Source: Paenibacillus dendritiformis | GTDB lineage: Bacteria > Bacillota > Bacilli > Paenibacillales > Paenibacillaceae | Assembly: GCF_945605565.1 (NCBI RefSeq) | Contig: NZ_OX216966.1 | Location: forward strand, 919,001 to 983,000 | Direction: 5' to 3' | DNA: 64,000 nt | In this document: positions 17,270-26,536 of the stretch, piece by piece | Layout: every line of letters starts with the position of its first letter | How positions within the stretch are numbered: the stretch's first letter is position 1 | Notes under the pieces: generated by a model | Told to the model about the DNA's origin: nothing | The model's input: the letters and a program-made list of their open reading frames with translations, nothing else | The model's database searches: none | Program-made: the position numbers and the translations under genes

Positions 17270-18817
17270 ATGCGATTGCTAATTGTAGATGACGAGCCGC
17301 TTGTCCGAATCGGGATTAAATCGGCGATCGATTGGGATAAGCAGGGCGTGGACATTGTCGGGGAAGCGGGCGATGGCGAAGAAGCGCTCGAGATGATGAG
17401 GGCCCATGCGCCGGATGTGGTGCTTCTGGACATCAAAATGCCGAAGATGGACGGCCTTGAAGTGCTGAAAGCGATGAAGGAGAGACATATCCCGGCCAAG
17501 GTCATTATTTTGAGCAGCTTCGATGATATTTCGTATGTGAAGCAGGCGCTGAAGCTGGGGGCGGTCGATTATTTCCACAAGCCGGACATTAACGAGCGCG
17601 AGCTCGTCTCCATGCTGACGGCCATCAGGGAGCAGAACGCCGCGAACGGTACGGAAGCAGCTGTGCCCGAAGCCGGGAGTTCCACCCGCCAGGCCGATCA
17701 GGCCTTGATAGACGCGCTGCATGGCCATCCGCACAGTATGTCGGCGACGGGGCTGCGCGAAGGGAATCTGTACGTGGTGCTGTTCGCCGTCAAGGACTAT
17801 GACAAGGTCATCCGGAGGTACACCGCAGACACGGAATCGGTGCTCCCCAATACGATCCGGAACATCGTCTCCGAGCTGCTATCCAAGGAGAAGGAGATCG
17901 AATATTTGCAGCTGGATCAGCGGCTCAGCGCCGTCTTCATCAGCAACAGCGAGCTGAAAAGCTTGCTGGCCTCATTGACCCGGGTCAATGAGAAGGTTCA
18001 AATGATCGGATCCGCCCTCAAGCGGTTCGTCAATATCGATCTGGTGTTCGGCATAAGCGACTGGTTCGCCGATTTCAGCGGGATACCGAACGGCTACGCG
18101 CAGGCGGAGGAGGCGCTCTCGCGAAGCTTCTATCACCCGAATGCTTCGATCTTCTATTATCAGCATCTGAAGCGGCCGAGCGAGGATGCCGTGGAGCGGG
18201 CCGACGCGTATGTCTCGGAGATGAAGGCGGCTCTAAGAGAAGAGGCGGATCAGACCTTCATGAGCTTGCTGACGCGCTGGGAGGGGCATCTCCGTCAAGA
18301 GGAATGCCTGGACGAGAAGGAAGTGCGCAAAATCTATGAAGGCCTGCTGTTCATGATGGGGGGAGACGGCAATGAGATCGATTCCCCGGATGGCGACGGC
18401 AGTGCCGCTGATTTGGAGAACTTCGAACAACTGTCCGCGTACTACCGGGCGATCTTCATGAAGCGCGTGCAGGACAGGGAGCGGGAAGATAGAGGCTACA
18501 GTCAACTGACGCGGAATATCATTCACTATACGCATGAGCACTATCAAGAGCGGTTATCCTTGAAGATGCTGGGCGAACTGTTCCATGTCAGCCCGAATTA
18601 TGTCAGCAGATTGTTCAAGCAGGAAGTAGGAAGAGGGCTGTTCGACTATATCAATGAGCTTCGGATCGAGAAAGCCAAAGCCCTGCTCAAGGACTACCGT
18701 TATAAAATTTATGATATTGCGGAAATGGTCGGCTTCAATAATCAAGCCCATTTCTCCATTGTTTTTCAAAAATATACGGGCCTGTCCCCGATGCAATATC
18801 GCAAGGAAAAAGTGTGA
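17270..18817 (+). CDS. YesN-type response regulator (receiver plus AraC)
   Basis: 515 aa from the ATG at 17270, 5 nt after the sensor stop; the longer open frame upstream overlaps the sensor and is not used. The receiver domain (1-120) has MRLLIVDDEPLVR, the phospho-acceptor Asp in VVLLDIKMPKMDG and the Lys in DYFHKPD. A middle helical linker of about 250 residues follows. The C-terminal AraC domain starts near YTHEHYQERLSLKMLGELFHVSPNYVSRLFK. It pairs with the upstream kinase and is expected to activate the ABC transporter genes that follow after a terminator at 18908. Its target sites were not identified. Confidence 0.93.
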   Translation: MRLLIVDDEPLVRIGIKSAIDWDKQGVDIVGEAGDGEEALEMMRAHAPDVVLLDIKMPKMDGLEVLKAMKERHIPAKVIILSSFDDISYVKQALKLGAVDYFHKPDINERELVSMLTAIREQNAANGTEAAVPEAGSSTRQADQALIDALHGHPHSMSATGLREGNLYVVLFAVKDYDKVIRRYTADTESVLPNTIRNIVSELLSKEKEIEYLQLDQRLSAVFISNSELKSLLASLTRVNEKVQMIGSALKRFVNIDLVFGISDWFADFSGIPNGYAQAEEALSRSFYHPNASIFYYQHLKRPSEDAVERADAYVSEMKAALREEADQTFMSLLTRWEGHLRQEECLDEKEVRKIYEGLLFMMGGDGNEIDSPDGDGSAADLENFEQLSAYYRAIFMKRVQDREREDRGYSQLTRNIIHYTHEHYQERLSLKMLGELFHVSPNYVSRLFKQEVGRGLFDYINELRIEKAKALLKDYRYKIYDIAEMVGFNNQAHFSIVFQKYTGLSPMQYRKEKV

Positions 18818-18907
18818 TTATAGAAAAAAAAGCACAAAAATTTATAAAAATGATTTTTTCGGTACAGTATAAAAAAAAGAAAAGGGCCCAGTTGGCCGAT
18901 ATTTTGA

Positions 18908-18936
18908 AATTAATCATTATTTGATTAATTTTTTTT
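18908..18936 (+). terminator. AT-rich terminator between regulator and transporter operon
   Basis: Arms AATTAATCA and TGATTAATT with a 5-nt loop are followed directly by a run of Ts (18931-18936, preceded by TT of the stem). Despite the AT-only stem, the T-run makes termination likely. It separates regulation from the transporter genes at 19004. Confidence 0.6.
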
Positions 18937-19003
18937 GTACCCATTTCATCTTATGCTGAAGTAGCAAGGGAAAGTCCAACATACTACATGGGGGGTACCG
19001 TAC

Positions 19004-20257
19004 ATGCGCAAGATGAAGAAAAAAATCTCGGCCACGCTGATTCTCTGTCTGGCCCTGCTTGTCGGCTTGACGGCCTGCGGAGGCGGCAAAGCGGACAACA
19101 CCGCGGATCAAGGAACAGGCAACCAGGCTGCGGGCGAAAAAGTAACCGTTAACATGGGGTTCTGGGGCACCGCGCAGGACTTGAAGGTCTACCAGGATGC
19201 AGCCGCGACGATTTCGGAGCAATATCCGGATATCGAGCTGAAGATTAAGCAATACCCAAGCAGCGAGCAGTTCTGGAACACGCTTCCTGGCGAGATTGCC
19301 GCAGGAGTGGCTCCGGATTTTATCAAAATTTCCAATGAAGGCGCTTTTGAGTATATCAATAAAGGATTGTTCACTCCGTTGGATGAGCTGATCAGTTCGA
19401 CGCAGGTCGACATGGCCCGCTTCCCGGAAGCTTCGATGAAGATCTGGAACGTGGACGGCAAGCAATATGGCGTGCCGAACAGCGACATGCCGGCGATGTT
19501 CCTGATTAATGAGACGATGTGGAAAAATGCGGGCCTGGGCGATTACCCGACAACCTGGGATGAGGTAAAAGCGGCGGCGAAGAAGCTGAATACCGATAAA
19601 GTGCACGGTATGATCATCAATCTGGATGCATTCCATATCACCAACTATGTGAAAAGCTTCGGCGGCGGCTGGGGAAATGGCAAAACGATTAACTCCCCAG
19701 AGAACGTCAAAGCGCTGGAAACGATTATCGACATGTACAATGACGGACTGGCCGTAACGCCGAAGGCGCTTGGCTTCGGCTGGGACGGCGAAGTATTCAG
19801 CAATGAGCTGGGCGCGATGAGCACCGGCGGTTACTGGTACAAAGGCTTCTTGAAGGATGCGAATCCGGATCTGAAATATGCCGCGATTCCGGTTCCGAAG
19901 GGCACGACAAATGGCAGCACGATGAGTTCCGACGCTTATGTGGTGCTGAAGGATGCCAAAAATAAGGAAGCTGCGCTCAAAGCCGCTTACTACATGACGA
20001 ATGACAAGACCCAAACCGAGTTCATGGAGCTTGGTTACAACCCGGCCGTTCCGGAGCTGTCGAAGCAGTACTTCGAGAAGAATCCGGAATTCAAGCCAGT
20101 ACAGCCGGCGCTGGAATACAGCACGGACTATGGATATCCGACAGACACGAAGCGGTTCACCGATGAACTGGTCAAGCAGTTGGAAGAACGAATTCTTGGC
20201 GGTTCCGGCAAAACGGCACAGCAAATTCTGGACGATATTCAGAAGCAATTCCAATAA
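19004..20257 (+). CDS. Sugar ABC transporter substrate-binding lipoprotein
   Basis: 417 aa. The signal peptide has lipobox GLTAC, with the lipidated Cys near residue 26, then a Gly-Lys-Asp-rich linker. The mature part is a family-1 type solute-binding protein: VNMGFWGTAQDLKVYQDAA, FWNTLPGEIAAGVAPDFIKIS, YGVPNSDMPAMFLINETMWK, WDEVKAAAKKL and GAMSTGGYWYKGFLKDANP. Such proteins bind oligosaccharides outside the membrane and deliver them to the two permeases downstream. GGGGGG lies 10 nt before the ATG. The GC-rich hairpin after this gene probably keeps its level above that of the permeases. Confidence 0.93.
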   Translation: MRKMKKKISATLILCLALLVGLTACGGGKADNTADQGTGNQAAGEKVTVNMGFWGTAQDLKVYQDAAATISEQYPDIELKIKQYPSSEQFWNTLPGEIAAGVAPDFIKISNEGAFEYINKGLFTPLDELISSTQVDMARFPEASMKIWNVDGKQYGVPNSDMPAMFLINETMWKNAGLGDYPTTWDEVKAAAKKLNTDKVHGMIINLDAFHITNYVKSFGGGWGNGKTINSPENVKALETIIDMYNDGLAVTPKALGFGWDGEVFSNELGAMSTGGYWYKGFLKDANPDLKYAAIPVPKGTTNGSTMSSDAYVVLKDAKNKEAALKAAYYMTNDKTQTEFMELGYNPAVPELSKQYFEKNPEFKPVQPALEYSTDYGYPTDTKRFTDELVKQLEERILGGSGKTAQQILDDIQKQFQ

Positions 20258-20280
20258 GGTGAGTCGGCCGTCTTGATTGC

Positions 20281-20312
20281 TGCTCCTTTCTCCCTCCCCG
20301 GGAGGGGGAGCA
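20281..20312 (+). terminator. GC-rich hairpin between binding protein and permease genes
   Basis: CTCCCTCCCC pairs with GGGAGGGGGAG, extended by TGCTCC and GGAGCA outside. The T-rich stretch after it is interrupted. It is likely a partial terminator or mRNA-stabilising hairpin within the operon. Confidence 0.55.
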
Positions 20313-20392
20313 GTACCTTTTTACCTGCTGAATTTCATTGACAGAGGTTGTTCACAGAGGCCGCTTACACTTTCAGTACCGGGAGGAAAACA

Positions 20393-21337
20393 ATGTCCAA
20401 ACATGGCAGCAACAACGCGGAAGCAAGGGGGGCGAAGATTAGGCAATCCTGGTTCCGTTCCCTGGCGGATTCCGATATGACACTGGGCTGGATGTTTTCA
20501 CTACCTTTTCTAATTTTATGGGCATGGTGGTTTTTATATCCGTTTATCCAGTCCTTCGTGAGAAGCTTTCAGGATGCGAACTTTGCAAATCTTGATCAAG
20601 CCAAGTTCATCGGACTGGAAAACTATATTGCGATTCTTCAAGACAAGGAATTTTTCCGGGCAGTGCTTCATTCCCTGCAAATCGTGGTCTTGTCCGTTCC
20701 GATTCAGACGCTGCTTGGCCTGCTGCTGGCGCTGGTCGTGAATCAGAACCTGAAGGGGAAGGGGATGTTCCGAACCGTCTTTTTCCTCCCCTATATTACG
20801 TCTCAGATCGCGATTACGACGGTATTCATGATGCTCTTCAAGAAGGGGACGTTCCTGACGGACTTCTTCGGCATGCTGGGCTTCGGCAATGTCACCTGGT
20901 TCGCGGATACGAACTACGCCTTGCTGTTCGTCTGCATCCTGTTTATTTTCCAGCAGGCGGGCTTCACGATGATTGTGTATTTGTCCGGGCTGCAGGAGAT
21001 TCCGAAGGATCTGTATGAGGCGGGCGAGATTGACGGCGCTTCGAAGTGGCATAAGTTCCGTTATATTACGGTGCCGTCGCTGCGGCCGATTACGTTCTTC
21101 ATCGTCTCGGTCTCTACGATTACCGGCTTCCAGATTTACGACCAGATCGCGGCCATCTCCAGATACGGTGCGCTCGGTTCGCCGGCCGGCGCCACGAGCA
21201 CGGTCGTGACGTATTTCTACCAGCACGGGATTCGCTATATGAACATCGGTTACGGAAGCGCGGCCGTCGTGCTGTTCTTCTTCATCATTATGTTCATCAC
21301 GTTCCTGCAAAAAAAATTATTGGACGAGAAGGGGTGA
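20393..21337 (+). CDS. Sugar ABC transporter permease, first subunit
   Basis: 314 aa from the ATG at 20393, with GGGAGG upstream. Six helices are predicted from hydrophobic stretches, starting with MFSLPFLILWAWWFLYPFI. It contains the inner-membrane permease EAA loop (EIPKDLYEAGEIDGASKWHKFRYITVPSL). The family is MalF/UgpA-like, working as a heterodimer with the next gene and an ATPase. No ATPase is encoded in the operon; a shared MsmX-type ATPase elsewhere is typical of Bacillales. It follows the binding-protein gene by 135 nt. Confidence 0.93.
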   Translation: MSKHGSNNAEARGAKIRQSWFRSLADSDMTLGWMFSLPFLILWAWWFLYPFIQSFVRSFQDANFANLDQAKFIGLENYIAILQDKEFFRAVLHSLQIVVLSVPIQTLLGLLLALVVNQNLKGKGMFRTVFFLPYITSQIAITTVFMMLFKKGTFLTDFFGMLGFGNVTWFADTNYALLFVCILFIFQQAGFTMIVYLSGLQEIPKDLYEAGEIDGASKWHKFRYITVPSLRPITFFIVSVSTITGFQIYDQIAAISRYGALGSPAGATSTVVTYFYQHGIRYMNIGYGSAAVVLFFFIIMFITFLQKKLLDEKG

Positions 21338-21341
21338 GCGC

Positions 21342-22166
21342 ATGAAGACTCGAAGCAGAACCGGGAGGCTATTCCTGTACCTCGGCGCGATCCTGATTGG
21401 GCTCTTGTTTGCCCTTCCTTTTCTCTACACGATCTATACGTCGCTCGTTCCGATGCGATACGTCAACAAGCTGGTGTCGCCTGAATTGTGGACGCTCGAC
21501 AACTATAAAATGTTCTTCACCAATGAAGCGTATGATGTGCCAGGATGGTTCCTCAACACGCTCATTATGACGGGGATTGTCGTGATAGGGAATCTGATCA
21601 TTAACCCGATGGCGGGATTTGCGCTGGCCAAGCTCGATTTCCGGGGCAAAAGCGTTATCTACTGGATTGTCGTCGCGACGATGATGGTTCCTTACCATAT
21701 GATTTTGATTCCGGTATACGTCAATGTGGCCCAACTCGGCTGGCTGAACACATTCTGGGCATTGACGGTGCCCTTCTTGTACCAAGGCTTGTATATCTTT
21801 ATGCTGCGCCAATTCTTCATCTCGGTGCCGAACGAATTCATCGAGGCGGCCCGGATTGACGGCTTGACGAAGATGGGCGCCTTCTGGCGGATTGTATACC
21901 CGCTGGCTCGTTCTTCGCTGATTACGATGTCGATTCTTGCTTTTGCCGGAACATGGAACAGCTACCTGATTCCGAGCACCCTGGCCAATACGCCGGAGAG
22001 ATACGTGCTCGTCGTCGGTCTGAACAGCGTGAAGGATATGTTCTTCGAGAATACGCCGCTCATTATGGCCGGGGTTGTTCTCTCTACGCTGCCGATTATC
22101 ATCTTCTTTTTCGTGTTCCAGCGCCAATATATTGAAGGCATTTCCAATGCCGGCGTCAAAGGCTGA
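21342..22166 (+). CDS. Sugar ABC transporter permease, second subunit
   Basis: 274 aa, start 4 nt after the first permease stop with GAAGGGGTGAGCG upstream. MalG/UgpE-like, with six hydrophobic segments and the EAA loop near SVPNEFIEAARIDGLTKMGAFWRIVYPL. The ending IEGISNAGVKG is the classic terminus of this subunit type. It forms the membrane channel with the preceding permease. It is followed 3 nt later by the region carrying the start of the GH3 gene, so hydrolase and transporter are co-transcribed. Confidence 0.93.
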   Translation: MKTRSRTGRLFLYLGAILIGLLFALPFLYTIYTSLVPMRYVNKLVSPELWTLDNYKMFFTNEAYDVPGWFLNTLIMTGIVVIGNLIINPMAGFALAKLDFRGKSVIYWIVVATMMVPYHMILIPVYVNVAQLGWLNTFWALTVPFLYQGLYIFMLRQFFISVPNEFIEAARIDGLTKMGAFWRIVYPLARSSLITMSILAFAGTWNSYLIPSTLANTPERYVLVVGLNSVKDMFFENTPLIMAGVVLSTLPIIIFFFVFQRQYIEGISNAGVKG

Positions 22167-22184
22167 CAGATGGAGGAGAGCGGA

Positions 22185-24308
22185 ATGGAAAAGAGCGGGT
22201 TGGAGCAATGGAGGAGCCGGGCGGAGGAGCTGCTTGGCAAAATGACGCTGGCCGAGAAGATCGGCCAGACTGTTCAATACGGCCGCTGCGAGGAGCGGGA
22301 GCGGGAACTGATCGCGGAGGGAAAGATCGGTTCGCTGCTGAACGTGCACGGCGCCGAGAAAGTGAATGAGCTGCAGCGAATCGCGGTAGAGCAGAGCCGG
22401 CTCGGCATTCCGCTGTTGATCGGCGACGATGTCATTCACGGCTTCCGCACCATCTTCCCGATTCCGCTCGCCGAAGCGGCGAGCTGGGATCCGGACGCGA
22501 TGGAGAAGAATGCCCGCATCGCGGCGATCGAGGCGGCGGCGGAAGGGATCCGCTGGACGTTCGCCCCGATGGCGGACATTACGCGCGAGCCCCGCTGGGG
22601 GAGAATCGCGGAGAGCACGGGAGAGGACGTCTACTTGTCATCCCTGGCCGCAGCCGCGAAGGTGAGAGGCTTCCAGAGCCCGAACGCGGAAGGGTATCCG
22701 ACGGTCGCCGCCTGCGTCAAGCATTTCGCCGGATACGGCTGGGTGGAAGGCGGACGCGATTACGATACGACCGACATGTCGGAGCGGACGCTGCGGGAGA
22801 CCGTGCTGCCGCCTTACTTCGGCGGCATTCAGGCCGGCGCCTTGACCGTCATGAGCGCCTTCAGCGAGCTGAACGGGGTGCCTGCCACCGGCAGCTCCTA
22901 CTTGCTGCGGGATATTTTGCGGGAGGAATGGGGCTTCACCGGCATGGTGGTCAGCGACTGGGAATCGATTGAAGAATTGATCTATCACGGCTATGCGGAG
23001 GATCGCCGCGATTCCGCCCGCAGAGGGCTGCTTGCCGGGGTCGATATGGACATGCATTCCGGCGTCTACCTGGAGCATCTCGAATCGCTCGTCCAGGAGA
23101 GCCCCGAGCTGATGAAGCTGCTGGATGAAGCGGTGCTGCGCATTCTGATGGTGAAATTCCGGCTCGGTTTGTTCGAGCGGCCGTATGTCGATGCCGGGGA
23201 GCCGCCAGCGGTTGGCATTCCGGCGGAACATGCGGAGCAGGCCAGAGACAGCGCGCGCAAATCGATCGTGCTGCTGCAGAACGACCGCGGCATCCTGCCG
23301 CTCGATTATGGCCGGCACCGGAAGATCGCCTTGATTGGCCCGCTGGCGGATGATCGTCACAACTCGATGGGCTGCTGGGCCTGGAAGGGCCGGGACGAGG
23401 ATGTCGTGACGGTATGGGATGCGTTCCAATCCGAGATCGGGCCTCATGCCGAGGTGTCCTATGAGCCGGGGAGCGGCATCAACGAGGCGATACCGGGCGG
23501 CATCGATCGCGCCGTCGAGCTGGCCAAGCAATGTGATGTCGCCGTCGTTACGGTGGGCGAGAGCGAAGCGATGACAGGCGAGCATTATAATGTCGCCTCA
23601 ATCACGCTTCCGGCTTGCCAGGAGCGTCTGATCCGGGAGCTGAAGGAGAAGACCAATACGCCAGTCATCGTCGTCCTGATGAACGGGCGGCCGTTGGCGA
23701 CCGAATGGGTGCATCATCATGCAGATGCGGTCGTGGAGGCTTGGCACTTGGGAACGATGACCGGCTATGCGTTGGTCGATGTGCTGACGGGGCGCCATAA
23801 CCCCAGCGGGCGCTTGCCGGTCACGATCCCGCGTTCTACCGGACAAATTCCGATTTATTATAACCGTAAAAATACGGGCCGCCCGCATTTGTATGAGGAT
23901 TATATCGATTGTGACGATTCGCCGTTGTATCCGTTCGGATACGGCCTCAGTTATACGATGTTCCAATATGAGGATCTGCAATTGGAACGAAGCACGATTC
24001 ACCGGGATGAGTCGGTCTCGGTCTCGGTGCGGGTGACGAATGCGGGAACGCGCGCCGGGGAAGAGACGGTGCAGCTGTATATCCGCGATCTGGTCGGAAG
24101 CACGACGCGTCCCGTCAAGGAACTGAAGGGCTTCCGCAAAGTATTTCTCCAGCCGGGGGAAAGCCGGACCGTCAGCTTCGACTTGACGCCGGCAGAGCTG
24201 GGACTGCTGGATGAACAATTCCGGTTCAAGGTGGAGGCGGGCAAGTTCCATATCTGGATCGGGCCTCATTCCGAGGAAGGGCTGCAGGCTGAATTGACGG
24301 TAACGTAG
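22185..24308 (+). CDS. GH3 beta-glucosidase
   Basis: 707 aa. I chose the ATG at 22185 since GGAGGAGAG is well placed; an ATG at 22170 lies before it. There is no signal peptide, so it is cytoplasmic. The nucleophile is Asp258 in MVVSDWESIEEL. KHFAGYGWVEGGRDYDT, the GRIAESTGEDVYL segment and the C-terminal FnIII-like domain (QLYIRDLVGSTTRPVKELKGF) give the usual three-domain GH3 architecture. It should hydrolyse beta-glucosides or beta-linked oligosaccharides taken up by the adjacent transporter; linkage is not decided by sequence. Last transporter-linked gene before the debranching-type enzyme. Confidence 0.93.
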   Translation: MEKSGLEQWRSRAEELLGKMTLAEKIGQTVQYGRCEERERELIAEGKIGSLLNVHGAEKVNELQRIAVEQSRLGIPLLIGDDVIHGFRTIFPIPLAEAASWDPDAMEKNARIAAIEAAAEGIRWTFAPMADITREPRWGRIAESTGEDVYLSSLAAAAKVRGFQSPNAEGYPTVAACVKHFAGYGWVEGGRDYDTTDMSERTLRETVLPPYFGGIQAGALTVMSAFSELNGVPATGSSYLLRDILREEWGFTGMVVSDWESIEELIYHGYAEDRRDSARRGLLAGVDMDMHSGVYLEHLESLVQESPELMKLLDEAVLRILMVKFRLGLFERPYVDAGEPPAVGIPAEHAEQARDSARKSIVLLQNDRGILPLDYGRHRKIALIGPLADDRHNSMGCWAWKGRDEDVVTVWDAFQSEIGPHAEVSYEPGSGINEAIPGGIDRAVELAKQCDVAVVTVGESEAMTGEHYNVASITLPACQERLIRELKEKTNTPVIVVLMNGRPLATEWVHHHADAVVEAWHLGTMTGYALVDVLTGRHNPSGRLPVTIPRSTGQIPIYYNRKNTGRPHLYEDYIDCDDSPLYPFGYGLSYTMFQYEDLQLERSTIHRDESVSVSVRVTNAGTRAGEETVQLYIRDLVGSTTRPVKELKGFRKVFLQPGESRTVSFDLTPAELGLLDEQFRFKVEAGKFHIWIGPHSEEGLQAELTVT

Positions 24309-24382
24309 ATGTTTGGCACGCACCAAGGAGATAGATGGAGCTGCCGTTCATGCAGACACTATGAATAGATGGGAGATCGATC

Positions 24383-26449
24383 ATGGACTATCGCGTAATC
24401 AAAGAAGGCGAGCTGTTTTTCCTGACGGGTCTGGATGGAGATATCGTCGCGGGCGATGATCAGGGTCACGGATTGTATATGAAGGACACGCGCTATCTAA
24501 GCCGCATGGAAGTGTGGATTGACGGCGAGAAGCCGACACTGCTCTCTTCCGTCGGCGATAAGAGTTATCTGGCTTCCTTCCGGCTGATGAAGGACAAGAA
24601 GGATGAAGGAGCCATTGAAGTGCTGCGGGAGCGGTTTATTTATGATGGCATTTTATATGAGCGCTGCACGTTAACGAACTATTTTACCCATCCGGTCGAG
24701 TTTGAATTTTCGGCCTTCTTCGATGCGGATTTCCAGGACATGTTCCTCGTCCGGAAGTATCGCACCGGCGAAGTGGGCAAGCAGGAGGAGACGCGGGCTG
24801 GCAACCGGGAATTGGCCCTGTCGTATCTCGGGGCCGACAAGGTGAGAAGAGCGACGCGCATCGCGTGGGACGCGGAAGGAACGGCAGATGCGAGCGGCAC
24901 CGTGCGCTTCCCTGTGTCGCTGGACGCGCGGCAGAAGAAGGAGATTACGTTTTTCATCACTCCGTCATCGGATCATCATCCGGCAGCGGATCCATTGACG
25001 TATGAAGAAGGGCTGCGGAAGCTCGAGGCGTCTTATGTCCAATGGTACGAGAACAGCTCGAAGGTAAGCACGGATTCGGAACGGTTCAACGGGCTGTACC
25101 AGCGGGGGCTTCAAGATCTGCGCATGCTGACGACCGATGTCGGCTATGGCGATACGACGGTGGCGGGACTGCCATGGTTCGCCGTGCCGTTCGGAAGAGA
25201 CAGTCTGATTACGGCGCTGTTCATGCTGCCTGTTAATCCGGGTATCGTCAAGGGCACGCTCCGAACGCTCGCCGCTTATCAGGGAGAAAAGGTCGATCCG
25301 TGGAGAGACGAGCAGCCGGGCAAGATTATGCACGAGATTCGGTTCGGGGAATTGGTCACGACGAAGCAATCGCCGTTCTCTCCTTATTACGGCACGGTGG
25401 ATGCGACGCCGCTGTTCCTGGTCGTGCTCGGCGAGTACTACCGTTGGACGGGAGATCTCGCTCTCGTCGAGGAATTGAAGCCGAATGTCATCCGCGCGCT
25501 GGAATATATCGATTCGGCCCTGGAGGCGGGCTCCGGGTTCGTCGCTTACCGTCAGGAGGCGGAGAAGGGATTCCCGAATCAAGGATGGAAGGACTCGGCG
25601 AATTCGATCGTGCATCGCTCCGGCGAATATGCGGAAGCTCCGATCGCGTTGTCCGAGGTGCAGGGATACGTCTACCAGGCCAAAAAATCGCTTGCTCCGA
25701 TTGTGGCTGTCATGGGCGATGCCGAGTGGGCGCAGCGATTGGATGAGGAAGCGGAGCGGCTCCGCGCGAGCTTCGAGTCCTCCTTCTGGATGGAGGACGA
25801 GCAGTGCTATGCGATTGCGCTTGACAAAGACCAACGCCAGGTCCACAGCGTCACCTCCAATCCGGGCCATCTGCTGATGTCCGGCTTGCCGGAGGCTTCC
25901 CGGGCGAAGGCGCTGTCCCAGCGCTTGATGAAGGACGATATGTTCAACGGATACGGCATCCGCACGATGAGCACGGAAGCGGCAGGCTACTATCCGATGA
26001 GCTATCATAACGGCAGCGTGTGGCCGCATGACAATGCGATGATTCTGCTCGGGCTGGGCAAGCTTGGCTTCAAGCAGGAGGCGGGACGGGTCATATCAGG
26101 CCTGCTCCAGGCTTCTTCCTTCTTCGAATATCAGCGGCTGCCTGAATTGTTCTGCGGCTATGGATCCGAGACCGGCCATCCGGTCCCTTATCCGACGACA
26201 TGCTCGCCGCAGGCCTGGGCGGCAGGAACATCGATCGTCTTCCTGCAAGCCATGCTGGGTTTGTACCCGAATGCCGTGAAGCGGGAGATTGCGCTCTCGC
26301 CGTTCCTTCCGGAAGGAATGGATCAATTGACGACTGAGCGCATCGCCATCGGTTCGGGCCATCTGTCGGTAAGCGTCACCCGCCGCGAGGGCGAATCGTT
26401 CGCCGTTGAAATTTTGGAGAATACGACGGGATTTGAATTGATTCCATAA
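24383..26449 (+). CDS. Glycogen-debranching-type amylo-alpha-1,6-glucosidase
   Basis: 688 aa. Residues 1-200 form the GDE N-terminal bis domain (VIKEGELFFLTGLDGDI, GLYMKDTRYLSRMEV). The rest is an (alpha/alpha)6 glucosidase barrel with GLPWFAVPFGRDSLITALFML, PFSPYYGTVDATPLFLV, NQGWKDSANSIVH and SYHNGSVWPHDNAM, the last carrying acid/base-type residues of the clan. No signal peptide, so intracellular. The start has GGGAGATCG upstream. It probably trims alpha-1,6 or related linkages of gluco-oligosaccharides. A strong terminator follows, marking the operon end. Confidence 0.88.
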   Translation: MDYRVIKEGELFFLTGLDGDIVAGDDQGHGLYMKDTRYLSRMEVWIDGEKPTLLSSVGDKSYLASFRLMKDKKDEGAIEVLRERFIYDGILYERCTLTNYFTHPVEFEFSAFFDADFQDMFLVRKYRTGEVGKQEETRAGNRELALSYLGADKVRRATRIAWDAEGTADASGTVRFPVSLDARQKKEITFFITPSSDHHPAADPLTYEEGLRKLEASYVQWYENSSKVSTDSERFNGLYQRGLQDLRMLTTDVGYGDTTVAGLPWFAVPFGRDSLITALFMLPVNPGIVKGTLRTLAAYQGEKVDPWRDEQPGKIMHEIRFGELVTTKQSPFSPYYGTVDATPLFLVVLGEYYRWTGDLALVEELKPNVIRALEYIDSALEAGSGFVAYRQEAEKGFPNQGWKDSANSIVHRSGEYAEAPIALSEVQGYVYQAKKSLAPIVAVMGDAEWAQRLDEEAERLRASFESSFWMEDEQCYAIALDKDQRQVHSVTSNPGHLLMSGLPEASRAKALSQRLMKDDMFNGYGIRTMSTEAAGYYPMSYHNGSVWPHDNAMILLGLGKLGFKQEAGRVISGLLQASSFFEYQRLPELFCGYGSETGHPVPYPTTCSPQAWAAGTSIVFLQAMLGLYPNAVKREIALSPFLPEGMDQLTTERIAIGSGHLSVSVTRREGESFAVEILENTTGFELIP

Positions 26450-26456
26450 GGGAATA

Positions 26457-26521
26457 ACGCCCCCTAGAATCGACATGGGCCACTACCGGGCCTTGCGGAT
26501 GGATTCTAGGGGCGTTTTTTT
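26457..26521 (+). terminator. Bidirectional terminator between debranching gene and trpS
   Basis: Stem ACGCCCCCTAGAATC with GATTCTAGGGGCGT (one bulge), a 30-nt loop with further pairing, and a run of seven T on the right. It serves the debranching gene rightwards and, less strongly, trpS leftwards. Confidence 0.8.
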
Positions 26522-26536
26522 GGCCATATTCAAGGT

